Below are positions 8,656 through 17,656 of a stretch of DNA of 64,000 bases, piece after piece (positions within the stretch are counted from its first letter, which is position 1; every line of letters starts with the position of its first letter). Under the pieces are notes generated by a model that saw only the letters and a list, made by a program, of their open reading frames with translations, was not told the DNA's origin and did not search any database. The translations under genes were made by a program, and so were the position numbers. Source of the stretch: Psychrobacillus psychrodurans (GTDB taxonomy: Bacteria > Bacillota > Bacilli > Bacillales_A > Planococcaceae); the NCBI RefSeq assembly GCF_027563345.1, contig NZ_JAMKBK010000001.1. The stretch is one strand, 5' to 3'.

Positions 8656-9862
8656 CTATTTGACTAATTTCTTTTTCATTTGGTTGGCAGAAAGTAAGGT
8701 TAAGTAGAACGCTACACAAAACATTAGAATAGAGCCACTAATGACTACCTCTTTTACAGAAAACCAATGGGTGGCCAATCCTAAAAAAAGAATTACTACA
8801 ATTTGTATAGAACTCGATAGCATCTCATATAGGCTAGATATTCTACCCATCATTTCGGTAGGGATATTGGATTGAATGTACGTCATATATCCAGTGTTCG
8901 AGATAGAAAGAAAAAATGATAGGACAAAAAATCCGATACTAGCTAATAAGTAGGTTGAAGAGAAACTGTAAATCACATATCCGACAGAGACTAAAAGTGT
9001 TCCAAGGCCCATCAATAATTTAGCTGGAGCGAATCTTACTAATATGTTGGTGAAGACAGCTCCCATTAAGAATCCAATTCCAGCAATAGTGACAAGCGAT
9101 CCGTAAGCAGTATCGGATAAATGAAGAACTTTCTTGGCAAATGTCACTTCCATGGAATCTAATGCAGCAGTCATTAACATTACTGTTTGAAACATCATAT
9201 ATATGACGAAAAAAGGGATTGCCTTCTTACTGAAATGTACAACTAGATGCCAATCATCTCTGATGTTCATCCAAGTTATTTTTGAATTTTCAATAGTAGC
9301 TGAAGACATTTTCTTTGGGAGGAAAAGTGTAATAGCAGCGCAAACTAGAAAAATAACGACATTTACAAATAATGCTTCTTTAAGAGAACCGATCATAAAT
9401 AAAACACCTGCAATTAATGGACCAGTCACAAATGCACCCGAATGAACAAAACTTAGAATTGCGTTAAAACGATTTCGTATATTTTCAGGTAACAATAGTG
9501 TCATATACGTAAAGGATGCAGGCTCAAATATTGCACCAGCCATTTGGATGAAAAAAACTAGTATATAAATGATTAGAATGGAATCAGAAAAAGGGATAAA
9601 TTAATATTAACATTGCTCTAATCACATCTAAAGTCACCATCATATGCTTTGTAGAAACTCGGTCAATGACACTACCTGCCCAAGGTCCAACTAATAATTG
9701 AGTGATTGGTTTAATAATGTATAGTGCTGAAACTGCTAATGCCGATCCTGTTTCCTCTAGTACCATTAAGTTGATCGCTAATAAGTATATCCATCCTCCA
9801 ATATTGGCAATACCCACTGTAAACAAATATATAATAGGAAATTTCAAATTAAGTGAATCCAT
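8656..9862 (-). pseudogene. MFS transporter (MFS_3-like), frameshifted
   Basis: Two minus-strand frames together make one MFS protein of about 400 aa. The N-terminal 92 codons (9862-9584) contain TM1-3 and the GPWAGSVIDR loop. They end at a TGA within PFF-stop. A single-nucleotide shift restores DSILIIYILVFFIQMAGAIFEP and the remaining TMs to 8656. The lesion lies near 9586 beside a TTTTT run, so it could be a real frameshift or a base-calling error. The start has a good GGAGG. Family members export macrolides, siderophores or other drugs. A T-box leader precedes it, so expression probably responds to amino-acid supply. Confidence 0.82.
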
Positions 9863-9892
9863 GCTAAAACCTCCGACATATTTTTTTTGAAC

Positions 9893-10194
9893 AATAAAAA
9901 AAATCCCACCCCCAAGACTATTGTCTTAGGGACGAGATTAATATGTCGTGGTGCCACCCTAGTTTGCCCTAATGTCACCATTAGTGGCCTTTTCAAGTAC
10001 GGCATGTATCCATGCTTATACCCTAGCTCGATAACAGGAGCTACTGTCACATAATACCTTGTACTATACAAGTCCTACGTGAAGCTCAGAGGCTTGTTTC
10101 GGTAACTTCAATCTTACCCATTCGCAGCTAATAGGGCTCTCTGTTAAGAAATTCGAATACCTACTCTTCTCTTCATTGCTTTTTAATTTTTCCT
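9893..10194 (-). promoter_or_regulatory. T-box riboswitch leader
   Basis: Minus-strand leader of about 300 nt before the MFS gene. The signature T-box AGGGTGGCACCACG lies at 9944-9957. A Stem I region with AGAGAG near 10137-10143 and GTAGG near 10074-10078 precedes it. It is followed by a terminator (CCTAAGAC and GTCTTGGG around AATA, then T8). The family senses uncharged tRNA and reads through on amino-acid starvation. The specifier may be UUC (Phe) at 10081-10083, but I could not fold Stem I convincingly. Confidence 0.88.
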
Positions 10195-10200
10195 ATTATA
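10195..10200 (-). promoter_or_regulatory. Extended -10 promoter of the T-box transcript
   Basis: Minus-strand TATAAT preceded by TGG (TGn extended -10), just upstream of the T-box leader. The -35 region is poor. Confidence 0.6.
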
Positions 10201-10493
10201 CCATATTTTTATTCATATGCTACATCATAATCTAACCTATGACATGGGCAAGTATCCTACTAGTTATGCTTCTATGGGATCTTAGGATAACGCTATTCCG
10301 CTGGAGTCTCGTTAAATGAACGCTAAGCAATTGCGGAAAATCATTTAGTAAGTAAAACACAAGAAGATCATAAAAAAACAAATATATGTGCAACTCCTTA
10401 GTCTTTTTTTACCTTAGGCAATAAGCTTTACAGTTCCACATATTAAAACGGTATAAAGAGTCCTAGTGAAACGCAAACTTTTAAAGAAAAGGA

Positions 10494-11756
10494 GTGTTTA
10501 CGATAAAATCTGTAACAGAAGCTATAAAAAAGTTTGCACTACCATTTAATACTTCAGAGGATTTGACTCCACTATTAGAAGCTATTGGAGATGCCAAAAT
10601 TGTTCTTTTAGGGGAAGCTAGTCACGGGACATCGGAATTTTATAAAGTACGAGCGGAGTTATCAAAGCGCCTAATAGTAGAAAAAGGATTTAATCTAATT
10701 GCAGTAGAAGGAGATTGGCCATCCACTCAGCGAGTAAATAGATTTATAAAAGGATATGATACAGAGGAAAATAAACAAAAGGTACTAAATGCGTTCGAAC
10801 GTTGGCCGACATGGATGTGGGCAAATGAAGAGATATCAGAATTGGTTAAATGGTTAGAAAAACATAATAAGCAAGTAGAAGATAAAAGGAAAATAGGATT
10901 TTATGGAGTTGATGTGTATAGTTTATGGGAGTCTCTTGATGAGGTGGTAAGCTATTTGCGTAAAACGAATCCGGAAGGAACAGATATGGCCTTTGCAAAG
11001 AAAGCAATTAGCTGTTTTGAGCCCTTTAATCGTCATCCTGAAACCTATGCTTTTTCATCCATACACATTTCAGATGCTTGTGTGGATGAGGTCGCGAAGT
11101 TAGTTTCTTCCATTCGTAAAAATGAAAAGCAATATGAGAATAGTCAGGAAGCAGATTTAAATTTAAAGATAAATGCTTTAGTTGCTCATAATGCGGAAGA
11201 ATACTACCGAGCTATGGTACGGAGTGATGAACTTTCATGGAATGTTCGTGATGAACATATGGTCGAAGCGATTAATGAAATAATGGACTATCATGGAAAA
11301 GACGCGAAAATAATAATTTGGGCACATAACACCCATATTGGAGATGCATCCGCAACGGATATGAAAGAAGAAGGTCTAACAAACGTTGGAGAGATTCTTC
11401 GTCTACAGAACAAGAAAGAAAATGTGTTTTCAGTCGGATTTGGTACCCATAGTGGAGAGGTTATTGCTGCAGATGAGTGGGGAACTACTCTAAAAAAAAT
11501 GACTGTGCCACCTGCAAGATTGGGTTCATGGGAAGATATGCTGCATAGTTTAGAAGCTACAAATAAAATTCTGATTTTTGACGAGGAGAATCGAATATTT
11601 TTTAATAATAATTGGATTGGGCATCGGGCTATAGGAGTTGTATATAATCCAGAGTTTGAAGCCTACGGAAATTATGTTCCTTCTAGATTAGGGAGCAGAT
11701 ATGATGCCTTTATTTATCTAGACAAAACTAATGCATTGTCACCAATTTTTAAGTAA
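10494..11756 (+). CDS. Erythromycin esterase family protein
   Basis: About 420 aa, matching the Ere/succinoglycan-biosynthesis esterase family. The signature LLGEASHGTSEFY carries the conserved Glu and His near residues 40-43, and later blocks include EGDWP, HNTHIGDA and GFGTHSGEV. Resistance Ere enzymes open the macrolide lactone, but many chromosomal homologues have unknown substrates. The start is uncertain. The only standard in-frame start, GTG at 10494, directly abuts the GGAG ribosome binding site. Properly spaced in-frame codons are ACG (10500) and ATA (10503). The real start may be non-canonical or the ATG may have been lost. Confidence 0.85.
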   Translation: MFTIKSVTEAIKKFALPFNTSEDLTPLLEAIGDAKIVLLGEASHGTSEFYKVRAELSKRLIVEKGFNLIAVEGDWPSTQRVNRFIKGYDTEENKQKVLNAFERWPTWMWANEEISELVKWLEKHNKQVEDKRKIGFYGVDVYSLWESLDEVVSYLRKTNPEGTDMAFAKKAISCFEPFNRHPETYAFSSIHISDACVDEVAKLVSSIRKNEKQYENSQEADLNLKINALVAHNAEEYYRAMVRSDELSWNVRDEHMVEAINEIMDYHGKDAKIIIWAHNTHIGDASATDMKEEGLTNVGEILRLQNKKENVFSVGFGTHSGEVIAADEWGTTLKKMTVPPARLGSWEDMLHSLEATNKILIFDEENRIFFNNNWIGHRAIGVVYNPEFEAYGNYVPSRLGSRYDAFIYLDKTNALSPIFK

Positions 11757-11819
11757 ATGAATGAAAATTATGAACAGATGGAGCGGCTAATAATTTCTCC
11801 ATCTGTCTATATTTATTAT

Positions 11820-12485
11820 CTAGATTCTAGACTTTTTAATTAGCCATGAAACTAATAATAGTAGGGAACCTATACCAAAAGAGATTTGCCATGGCAATGT
11901 GAAGGATGGACCGACTTCCTTTACAAAAAAACTAATTATAGCAATAATTAAAAATCCGCCTGCCCCGTATAACCCAGCCTTAAACATCATTTTTTTGTCT
12001 GTAGCTTTGTCATCAAAGGACGATTGACTTATCAATCCAAAAATCATTTTCACTCCAAATGCTGTCATAATCATTATTAAAATGATGAGCAGTAGAGAGG
12101 ATATGACATACACTTTTTCCGAAGCTTCACCACCTATTATGGGGATAATTATACTTCGCATTATTAAAAACCAACCAATAATATTTACAGCTATTTCACC
12201 CATAAATATGAAGCTATTACGTTTGTTTTCACGAGGCAATTGACTTACAATCTCATCTGCGTAACCCTTAGGGTCATTTCCAAAGATTTCTTTCGCAGTT
12301 TTTCCCTCTTGTTGACCTTCTATAAGATGGTCTAACATTTCCATCAAAACTTCCTCTGATTGTTGCTCAGATAAGGTTAACTTGGTTCGGATATAGAGTA
12401 GTAAATTTGTGTAATATTTCTCATTTCCTTCTGTCAGTAACGCTCTTTTTTGGTTATTTTGTTCTATTAACTCACTAGCTTTCAA
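11820..12485 (-). CDS. DUF1129-like membrane protein
   Basis: About 221 aa. The cytoplasmic N-terminal helical domain of about 90 residues has the pattern LTLSEQQSEEVLMEMLDHLIEGQ, then KTAKEIFG and YADEIVSQLP. It is followed by four or five TMs. Such proteins often sit beside PadR regulators, as here. The TTG at 12485 is favoured because AAAGGGG lies 9 nt upstream and it overlaps the padR stop; ATGs at 12494 and 12515 are alternatives. Function is unknown; a membrane target of the regulator is an inference. Confidence 0.72.
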   Translation of the reverse strand: MKASELIEQNNQKRALLTEGNEKYYTNLLLYIRTKLTLSEQQSEEVLMEMLDHLIEGQQEGKTAKEIFGNDPKGYADEIVSQLPRENKRNSFIFMGEIAVNIIGWFLIMRSIIIPIIGGEASEKVYVISSLLLIILIMIMTAFGVKMIFGLISQSSFDDKATDKKMMFKAGLYGAGGFLIIAIISFFVKEVGPSFTLPWQISFGIGSLLLLVSWLIKKSRI

Positions 12486-12816
12486 TCGTCTCATCCCCTT
12501 TCGATAATAATGCATTAATAGGTACTGATAGCTGATTCCATTCTAAGGAGATTGTTTCAAGGGTTACTTTTCCTGCAGAAGTTAATGAATAATATTTACG
12601 ATTAGGTCCAGATTCTGAAGGCCTTATTTCACCTAAAATTAGCTTGTTTTTTTGAAGTCTTAATAAAACAGGATAAATAGTTCCTTCGCTCACATCCTCT
12701 AAACCAACTTTTTGCAGCTTTTTGGATAATTCATAACCGTATACTGGCTCTTTTTCGATAACGGCAAGCACACAGCCATCAAGAATACCTTTAAGCAGTT
12801 GACTTCTAATAGTCAT
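12475..12816 (-). CDS. PadR family transcriptional regulator
   Basis: 113-aa winged-helix repressor. The PadR core is clear: KGILDGCVLAVI, then YGYEL, then the wing with EGTIYPVLLRLQ and NRKYYSLTSAG. It starts at the ATG at 12816 behind AAGGAGA; the ATG 11 codons earlier lacks a site. It overlaps the downstream DUF1129-like gene. A PadR-type inverted repeat lies about 50 bp upstream, so autoregulation is likely. PadR-family repressors respond to phenolics, drugs or envelope stress; the ligand here is unknown. Confidence 0.9.
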   Translation of the reverse strand: MTIRSQLLKGILDGCVLAVIEKEPVYGYELSKKLQKVGLEDVSEGTIYPVLLRLQKNKLILGEIRPSESGPNRKYYSLTSAGKVTLETISLEWNQLSVPINALLSKGDETIES

Positions 12817-12868
12817 ATGTCGTCTCCTTTTTACTATCTTGTAAAACAAAGTAGTAATTTAAAAACAT

Positions 12869-12891
12869 ACTACCTTGCTTTGCAAAGTAGT
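12869..12891. promoter_or_regulatory. Likely PadR operator
   Basis: ACTACCTTGC and GCAAAGTAGT are 10-bp arms matching at 9 positions around TTT. A partial second copy (TTGTAAAACAAAGTAGT) lies at 12839-12855, toward the padR start. Confidence 0.65.
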
Positions 12892-13033
12892 TAAAATAAT
12901 TATAAATATAATTTGAAGTAATGTCTAGTAGGTAAATGGTCTCCTTTCTTGTGAGGTTTAAAAAAGACCCTTATTATCTGACAATTTCATGTTAAACTAA
13001 CAGTAACTTAAATGACGAGTTAGGAGGAATATT

Positions 13034-14518
13034 GTGAGGATTTGGAGGAAATTATTAGTTTCTGTCGTTTCAATCGTGATGATTAGTAGTTCTGTTTTTA
13101 TTTCTACAGGTGAACAAAATACCGTTGAGGCGGCAGCTACTTCGTATAGTAGTCTAAAAAGAAATATCAACAGCATCATGGCGGATGACCGCATGAAAAG
13201 TGCGTCTACAAGTGTCACAGTAAGAAAGGCTAATACTGGAGAAATCGTATATGAACATTATGCAGACAAGTCGATTACTCCCGCTTCTACAATGAAATTA
13301 TTAACGGGTGCAGCTGCATTGGAAACACTTGGCGAGAATTATCGTTTCTCTACGTCCGTTTTAACTGAAGGTAAAGTGAAAAAAGGTACATTAAACGGGA
13401 ATCTCTATTTAAAAGGCCAAGGTGATCCGACTTTACTAAAAAAACATTTGGATAGTTTTGCTACAACATTGGCAAAACAAGGCATCAAAAAGGTTAGTGG
13501 GAATTTAGTAGGAGATGATACTTGGTACGACAATGATCGTCTTTCTGCTGGTATTTTAGCTGAGGACGAGCCATACTATTATGCTGCACCTATCTCGGCG
13601 TTAACACTTTCACCAAACGGAGATTATGATGCTGGATCAGTTATTGTAACAGCAAGACCAGGCAAGAATGGTAGAGCAACAAATATTACATTGGCACCTG
13701 CTACAGCTGTTTTACAAGTAGTTAATAACTCAAAAACCGTACCTAAAGGATATAAAAACACCCTGAAAATAACGCGGAAAGTAGGTACTAATAAAGTTAT
13801 TATTAGTGGGAATTCTCCATTAGGAACTTCGGGTAAAAAAGAATGGATTTCAGTCACCGATCCAACAGCCTATACGCTAGATATATTTAAAAAGTCGTTA
13901 GCCGAAAAAGGCATCACATTTTCTGCAGGCTCTAAGGTTGTGCAAGGGAAGACACCGGCAAATGTGAAAGCTCTAGCGTCTAGAAAATCGATGAAATTAA
14001 AGGATCTCATGATTCCATTTATGAAACTCAGTAACAACACTATTGCAGAAGTTTTAGCGAAGGAAATGGGAAAAGTAGTACATGATGAAGGAAGCTGGAA
14101 AGCAGGTCTTCTTGTTATGCAGGAATACGTATTGTCTATTGGTCTGGACGCTACGAAATGGAAATTCGAGGATGCCTCTGGAATGTCATATTCCAATAAA
14201 ATTAGCTCTAGACAGCTTTCTGAGCTCTTATATTTAGTTCGTTCAGAACCGTGGTACTCGACATTTAATAAGAGTCTACCTGTAGCAGGTTCATCAGACC
14301 GACTCGTTGGCGGTACTCTAAAAAATAGATTAAAAACAGCTCCTGCTAAAGGTAATATAACTGCAAAAACAGGCAGTCTAAAAAATATAAAATCCCTCGC
14401 TGGATACGCAAAAACTAGAAGTGGTGAGACACTTATAATTACAGTGTTAACAGAAAAAAATAAATCTAGCACAATTCCCGTAATAGATAGAATTGCTACA
14501 ACAATTGCTAATCATTAA
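13034..14518 (+). CDS. D-Ala-D-Ala carboxypeptidase/endopeptidase (PBP4/DacB family)
   Basis: 494-aa class C penicillin-binding protein acting on peptidoglycan outside the membrane. A signal peptide covers about residues 1-35 (basic MRIWRK, hydrophobic core, then VEAAA). The catalytic SxxK is STMK at 85-88, SxN is SNN within KLSNNTIAEV, and KTG lies in AKTGSLKN near the C-terminus. A large insert between SxxK and SxN is typical of the S13 family. GTG start after GGAGGA. It trims or cleaves stem-peptide cross-links; whether it acts in vegetative cells or in sporulation cannot be told here. Confidence 0.92.
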   Translation: MRIWRKLLVSVVSIVMISSSVFISTGEQNTVEAAATSYSSLKRNINSIMADDRMKSASTSVTVRKANTGEIVYEHYADKSITPASTMKLLTGAAALETLGENYRFSTSVLTEGKVKKGTLNGNLYLKGQGDPTLLKKHLDSFATTLAKQGIKKVSGNLVGDDTWYDNDRLSAGILAEDEPYYYAAPISALTLSPNGDYDAGSVIVTARPGKNGRATNITLAPATAVLQVVNNSKTVPKGYKNTLKITRKVGTNKVIISGNSPLGTSGKKEWISVTDPTAYTLDIFKKSLAEKGITFSAGSKVVQGKTPANVKALASRKSMKLKDLMIPFMKLSNNTIAEVLAKEMGKVVHDEGSWKAGLLVMQEYVLSIGLDATKWKFEDASGMSYSNKISSRQLSELLYLVRSEPWYSTFNKSLPVAGSSDRLVGGTLKNRLKTAPAKGNITAKTGSLKNIKSLAGYAKTRSGETLIITVLTEKNKSSTIPVIDRIATTIANH

Positions 14519-14522
14519 TATT

Positions 14523-14563
14523 TGGAAAGCGTCACCTTTGCTAAAAGCATTGGTGGCGCTTTT
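14523..14563 (+). terminator. Terminator of the PBP4-type gene
   Basis: AAAGCGTCACC and GGTGGCGCTTT form an 11-bp stem with one G-U pair, followed by TTT, just after the stop codon. Confidence 0.8.
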
Positions 14564-14645
14564 AACAGTAAAACAGATATACAGTTAGCGTAGATCAATT
14601 ATATGCAACTATAGCATTAGAAGTTTTATTGAGGGGTTGATTGGA

Positions 14646-14759
14646 ATGAGTAAACTAGTAGATAAATCGGTTGAGTTTTCTGCAATTAAACATGCTGGCC
14701 AAATGCGAAAATGAACATCGACTCCGTGTATTATGCATCCAGTTGATTTATCTATTTAA
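14646..14759 (+). pseudogene. Remnant of an HD-domain (SpoT-like) phosphohydrolase
   Basis: ATG after GGGG opens MSKLVDKSVEFSAIKHAGQ, which ends MRK then TGA. The same frame continues TSTPCIMHPVDLSI to a TAA. This resembles the N-terminus of HD-domain (p)ppGpp-hydrolase-like proteins (AIKHAGQMRKGT..PYxxHP). The TGA stands where the family has Gly. The rest of the gene, including the catalytic HD motif, is absent, so it is a dead fragment of about 37 codons. Confidence 0.65.
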
Positions 14760-14839
14760 TATGATTAATGGTGAATTGACGGTGTTGTTTAACTTTTTTC
14801 ATCTATGTACTATACTATTGGTGTAGTGAGGTGAGAGAA

Positions 14840-15415
14840 GTGGCACGTGAACGTAAATTTACAGATGACGAGCTATTTAAAGCAACGAAGTCATTGCTAA
14901 TTGAGGAAGGCTATGATGCCTTTACATTTAGCAAGTTAGCCTCGATAATGGAGGTTTCTCGTGGAAGTATATATAAATATTATGAGAACAAAGATGAGTT
15001 GATTTCAGAGTTTCTAATGTACGAAATGAATCTATTTCTTAAAGGTTTTAATGAACTAGATAAAAGTGGAGATTTCCAAACGCAGTTTTATTTAGTTATA
15101 GATTTTATTTTTCAACATAGTGAGATTCATCAAATATTGGAGATTATTAACCAAATTCCTAAAAAGTCTTCCAATCGAGTTTCATCCAATCAGACACAAT
15201 TAAATACATACCACACTGATATGTATAAACAATTTCAAAGTTTAATCGAGCAGGGAAAGAAGGAGCGAGTTATTAAGAGTCATCTATCTGATGCTATAAT
15301 TCTGGGGATGACATTTCAAACTATTGCTATTCCCAATCATTTTGGAATTCCTCAGGACGAATGGGTAGCTTCTATTAGAGAAATTTTAAGTGAAGGGATG
15401 TTTCAGAGAGAATAA
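14840..15415 (+). CDS. TetR family transcriptional regulator
   Basis: About 191 aa. An N-terminal TetR helix-turn-helix reads FTFSKLASIMEVSRGSIYKYYENKDELI, followed by a helical ligand-binding domain. The GTG at 14840 is preferred because GAGGTGAG precedes it; the GTG at 14831 overlaps that site. It lies 100 bp upstream of the MMPL transporter gene on the same strand, and an inverted repeat lies in the gap. It is probably the local repressor of that exporter, with a lipid or drug ligand. Confidence 0.88.
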   Translation: MARERKFTDDELFKATKSLLIEEGYDAFTFSKLASIMEVSRGSIYKYYENKDELISEFLMYEMNLFLKGFNELDKSGDFQTQFYLVIDFIFQHSEIHQILEIINQIPKKSSNRVSSNQTQLNTYHTDMYKQFQSLIEQGKKERVIKSHLSDAIILGMTFQTIAIPNHFGIPQDEWVASIREILSEGMFQRE

Positions 15416-15444
15416 TTGACATACAGGTCACTTTTACACATAAT
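15416..15444 (+). promoter_or_regulatory. SigA promoter of the MMPL gene
   Basis: TTGACA at 15416-15421, a 17-nt spacer and CATAAT at 15439-15444. It begins immediately after the tetR stop and would drive the transporter. Confidence 0.7.
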
Positions 15445-15475
15445 GTAAATGACAGGTGTGTTTTTTTAGTCAAAG

Positions 15476-15489
15476 TGACACTTGTGTCA
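15476..15489. promoter_or_regulatory. Likely TetR operator
   Basis: Perfect inverted repeat TGACAC-TT-GTGTCA between the promoter and the MMPL start. A related TGACAGGTGTG lies at about 15450-15460. Confidence 0.6.
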
Positions 15490-15514
15490 TTAATAAAATA
15501 GAGGAAGTGACTTA

Positions 15515-17605
15515 GTGAAAAAGATACTAGGCAAGGTAACTGATTTTGTTACAACTCGCAAAGGTATGTGGATTACGTTAAGTATTTGGATAGCTCTAAC
15601 TACAGTTCTGACAATATTTGCTCCAAGTTCAAGCGATTATAAAGTTTCTAGTGTAGCCTCGTTACCTGAGGATGCCCAGTCGATTATAGCCCAGGAAAAT
15701 ATTGATGAGCATTTTAAAGATGCAGAAAGTTTGCCTGGAATTCTAGTGCTTCAGTCGAAGGAAGTAATAGATATTGAAACGCTTGGAGCAGCTTTAGATA
15801 AAGTGGCATCGGCAAATATAAACGGTTTGAAGGAAATGATTCCTTTTAGTAGTTTACCACCCCAAGCGCTGGAAGGTTTTTTCTCAGAAGATAAGAAAAC
15901 CTCTGTTATTCCTATAAGTTTTATCACTTCTTTGGAAACTTCTGATTTAGAAGAAAGCTTGGATAAGGTGAGTGAAATTGTAACTGAGGAAACCGGCTCA
16001 ACCGTTTATATGACAGGACCAGCTGGAATAGCTGTAGATACAACGAATCTATTTGAACGTGCAGATCTTGTTTTAATTTTATCGACCGTAGGGATTATTC
16101 TGATTCTGCTAATTGTCATTTACCGTTCTCCATTATTAGCATTAATTCCACTATTGGCAGCAGGGATTGTGTATCAAGTCGTAAATCAGATACTTGGTAT
16201 GATTGGTGCCAATGGTTTGGATTTAGCCACTCAATCGTTATCGATAATGTCGATTCTATTATTTGCCGCAACGATTGATTATTCATTGTTTGTTTTTTCT
16301 CGATATAGAGAAGAATTAAAGAATTATGAAACTAAATTTGATGCTATGAAGTATGCAATGCGTGAGACTGGAATTCCTGTATTCTTTGCAGGTGGTACAG
16401 TTTTAGCTGCGATGCTAGTACTATTCTTTGCATCATTTGGAGATTATCGAAATTTCGCACCAATTTTTGGTACAACTATGCTTGTCATTATGTTCGCTTC
16501 TGTTACATTAATCCCAGCACTATTCACACTTTTCGGTCGAAAATCATTTTGGCCACGTGTTCCAAAGTATGGTGAAAAAGAAGTAAAAGCCAACTCTTTA
16601 TGGAGCAAAATTGCAGAACTTGTTGTCAATAAACCCAAAATTGCTGCTGTTTCTATATTAGTGATTTTAGTTGTTTCCGCATTGAATTTATTTAATTTGA
16701 ATTATGAATTCGATACCATGAAGTCTTTCCCGGATGATATGCCTTCTCGTGAAGGTTATGAAATTATTGAAAATGAATTTGCAAAAGGTGATTTAGCTCC
16801 TACAAATGTTTTGTTTGAATCTGGAAGTAAAATTACGGAAGAAATGCAAGCAAGCATAGTCGAACAGTTGCTACTGCAAGATTTAGTTAGTACTGTTAGA
16901 GCTACAGGAATTTCAGATGATGGCCTTGCGGCGCAATTCCAATTAACATTCAAGGAAAGTCCGTATTCAACGGAGTCGATGAATGCTCTTGAAAAAATGA
17001 TAGAAGATAAGAAAAGTATTGTTAAAAATAGCAATGCAGAGGGTGATCTATACTTTGCAGGCGAAACAGCTTCACAAGTGGATGATCGGTCAGTAAATAG
17101 TCGAGATCTAATTCTCATTGTTGTTCTGGAAACAATATTAATCCTTATCTTATTAATTGTATTAACGAAATCTATTAAAATGCCAATATACATGATGGGT
17201 ACTATTCTATTATCCTTCTTGGCTGCACTAGGTCTAGGTATGTTCTTAACTAATTTATTCTTCGATATTGATACGATTAGTAATCGTGTTCCACTATATT
17301 CGTTTGTGTTCTTAGTAGCACTAGGAATCGATTATAATATTATTCTTATATCTAGATATTTAGAGGAACGTGAAAAACATTCTGTTAAAGAAGCAGTTCA
17401 AATTGCAGTATCTCATACAGGTGGAGTTATTTCTTCTGCTGGTATCTTACTTGCTGCAACATTCGCTGTACTGATGACGCAGCCAATCCAACTGCTATTT
17501 GTTTTTGGATTTATCGTAGCGGTGGGAATTATCTTGGATACATTCTTAATTCGTGGAATTCTATTACCTGCATTGATTGTTCTATTTGAAAAAGATAAAA
17601 AATAA
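15515..17605 (+). CDS. MMPL/RND family transporter (YdfJ-like)
   Basis: 696-aa inner-membrane transporter with the duplicated RND layout. TM1 near residue 20 is followed by a large extracellular loop and a block of five TMs including GANGLDLATQSLSIMSILLFAATIDYSLFVFSRYREE. A second loop and a second block follow, with VALGIDYNIILISRYLEE. The Asp-Tyr pairs in both blocks are the proton-relay residues of MMPL proteins. GTG start after GAGGAAG. Firmicute members export lipids, surfactants or drugs. The adjacent TetR gene and operator suggest inducible export. Confidence 0.9.
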   Translation: MKKILGKVTDFVTTRKGMWITLSIWIALTTVLTIFAPSSSDYKVSSVASLPEDAQSIIAQENIDEHFKDAESLPGILVLQSKEVIDIETLGAALDKVASANINGLKEMIPFSSLPPQALEGFFSEDKKTSVIPISFITSLETSDLEESLDKVSEIVTEETGSTVYMTGPAGIAVDTTNLFERADLVLILSTVGIILILLIVIYRSPLLALIPLLAAGIVYQVVNQILGMIGANGLDLATQSLSIMSILLFAATIDYSLFVFSRYREELKNYETKFDAMKYAMRETGIPVFFAGGTVLAAMLVLFFASFGDYRNFAPIFGTTMLVIMFASVTLIPALFTLFGRKSFWPRVPKYGEKEVKANSLWSKIAELVVNKPKIAAVSILVILVVSALNLFNLNYEFDTMKSFPDDMPSREGYEIIENEFAKGDLAPTNVLFESGSKITEEMQASIVEQLLLQDLVSTVRATGISDDGLAAQFQLTFKESPYSTESMNALEKMIEDKKSIVKNSNAEGDLYFAGETASQVDDRSVNSRDLILIVVLETILILILLIVLTKSIKMPIYMMGTILLSFLAALGLGMFLTNLFFDIDTISNRVPLYSFVFLVALGIDYNIILISRYLEEREKHSVKEAVQIAVSHTGGVISSAGILLAATFAVLMTQPIQLLFVFGFIVAVGIILDTFLIRGILLPALIVLFEKDKK

Positions 17606-17610
17606 GATAA

Positions 17611-17656
17611 ACGCATGGTCTTTTGGAATTATTCCAAAGTACCATGCGTTTTTTTT
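17611..17656. terminator. Terminator between MMPL and cotJC
   Basis: ACGCATGGT and ACCATGCGT arms with an inner CTTTTGGAAT/ATTCCAAAG stem, followed by T8 on the plus strand. It also lies at the end of the convergent cotJ operon and may serve both. Confidence 0.85.

Noticed and set aside
9584..9592. Programmed frameshift in the MFS gene
   Set aside because: No slippery heptamer or stimulatory structure was evident; a mutation or base error is simpler.
10285..10335. Possible further copy of the dispersed repeat (also 61608-61740)
   Set aside because: Only TATTCCGCTGGAGTC is shared between these two sites; too short and degenerate to call.
13870..14472. 200-codon minus-strand ORF
   Set aside because: Antisense shadow of the PBP4-type gene, which has all catalytic motifs on the other strand.
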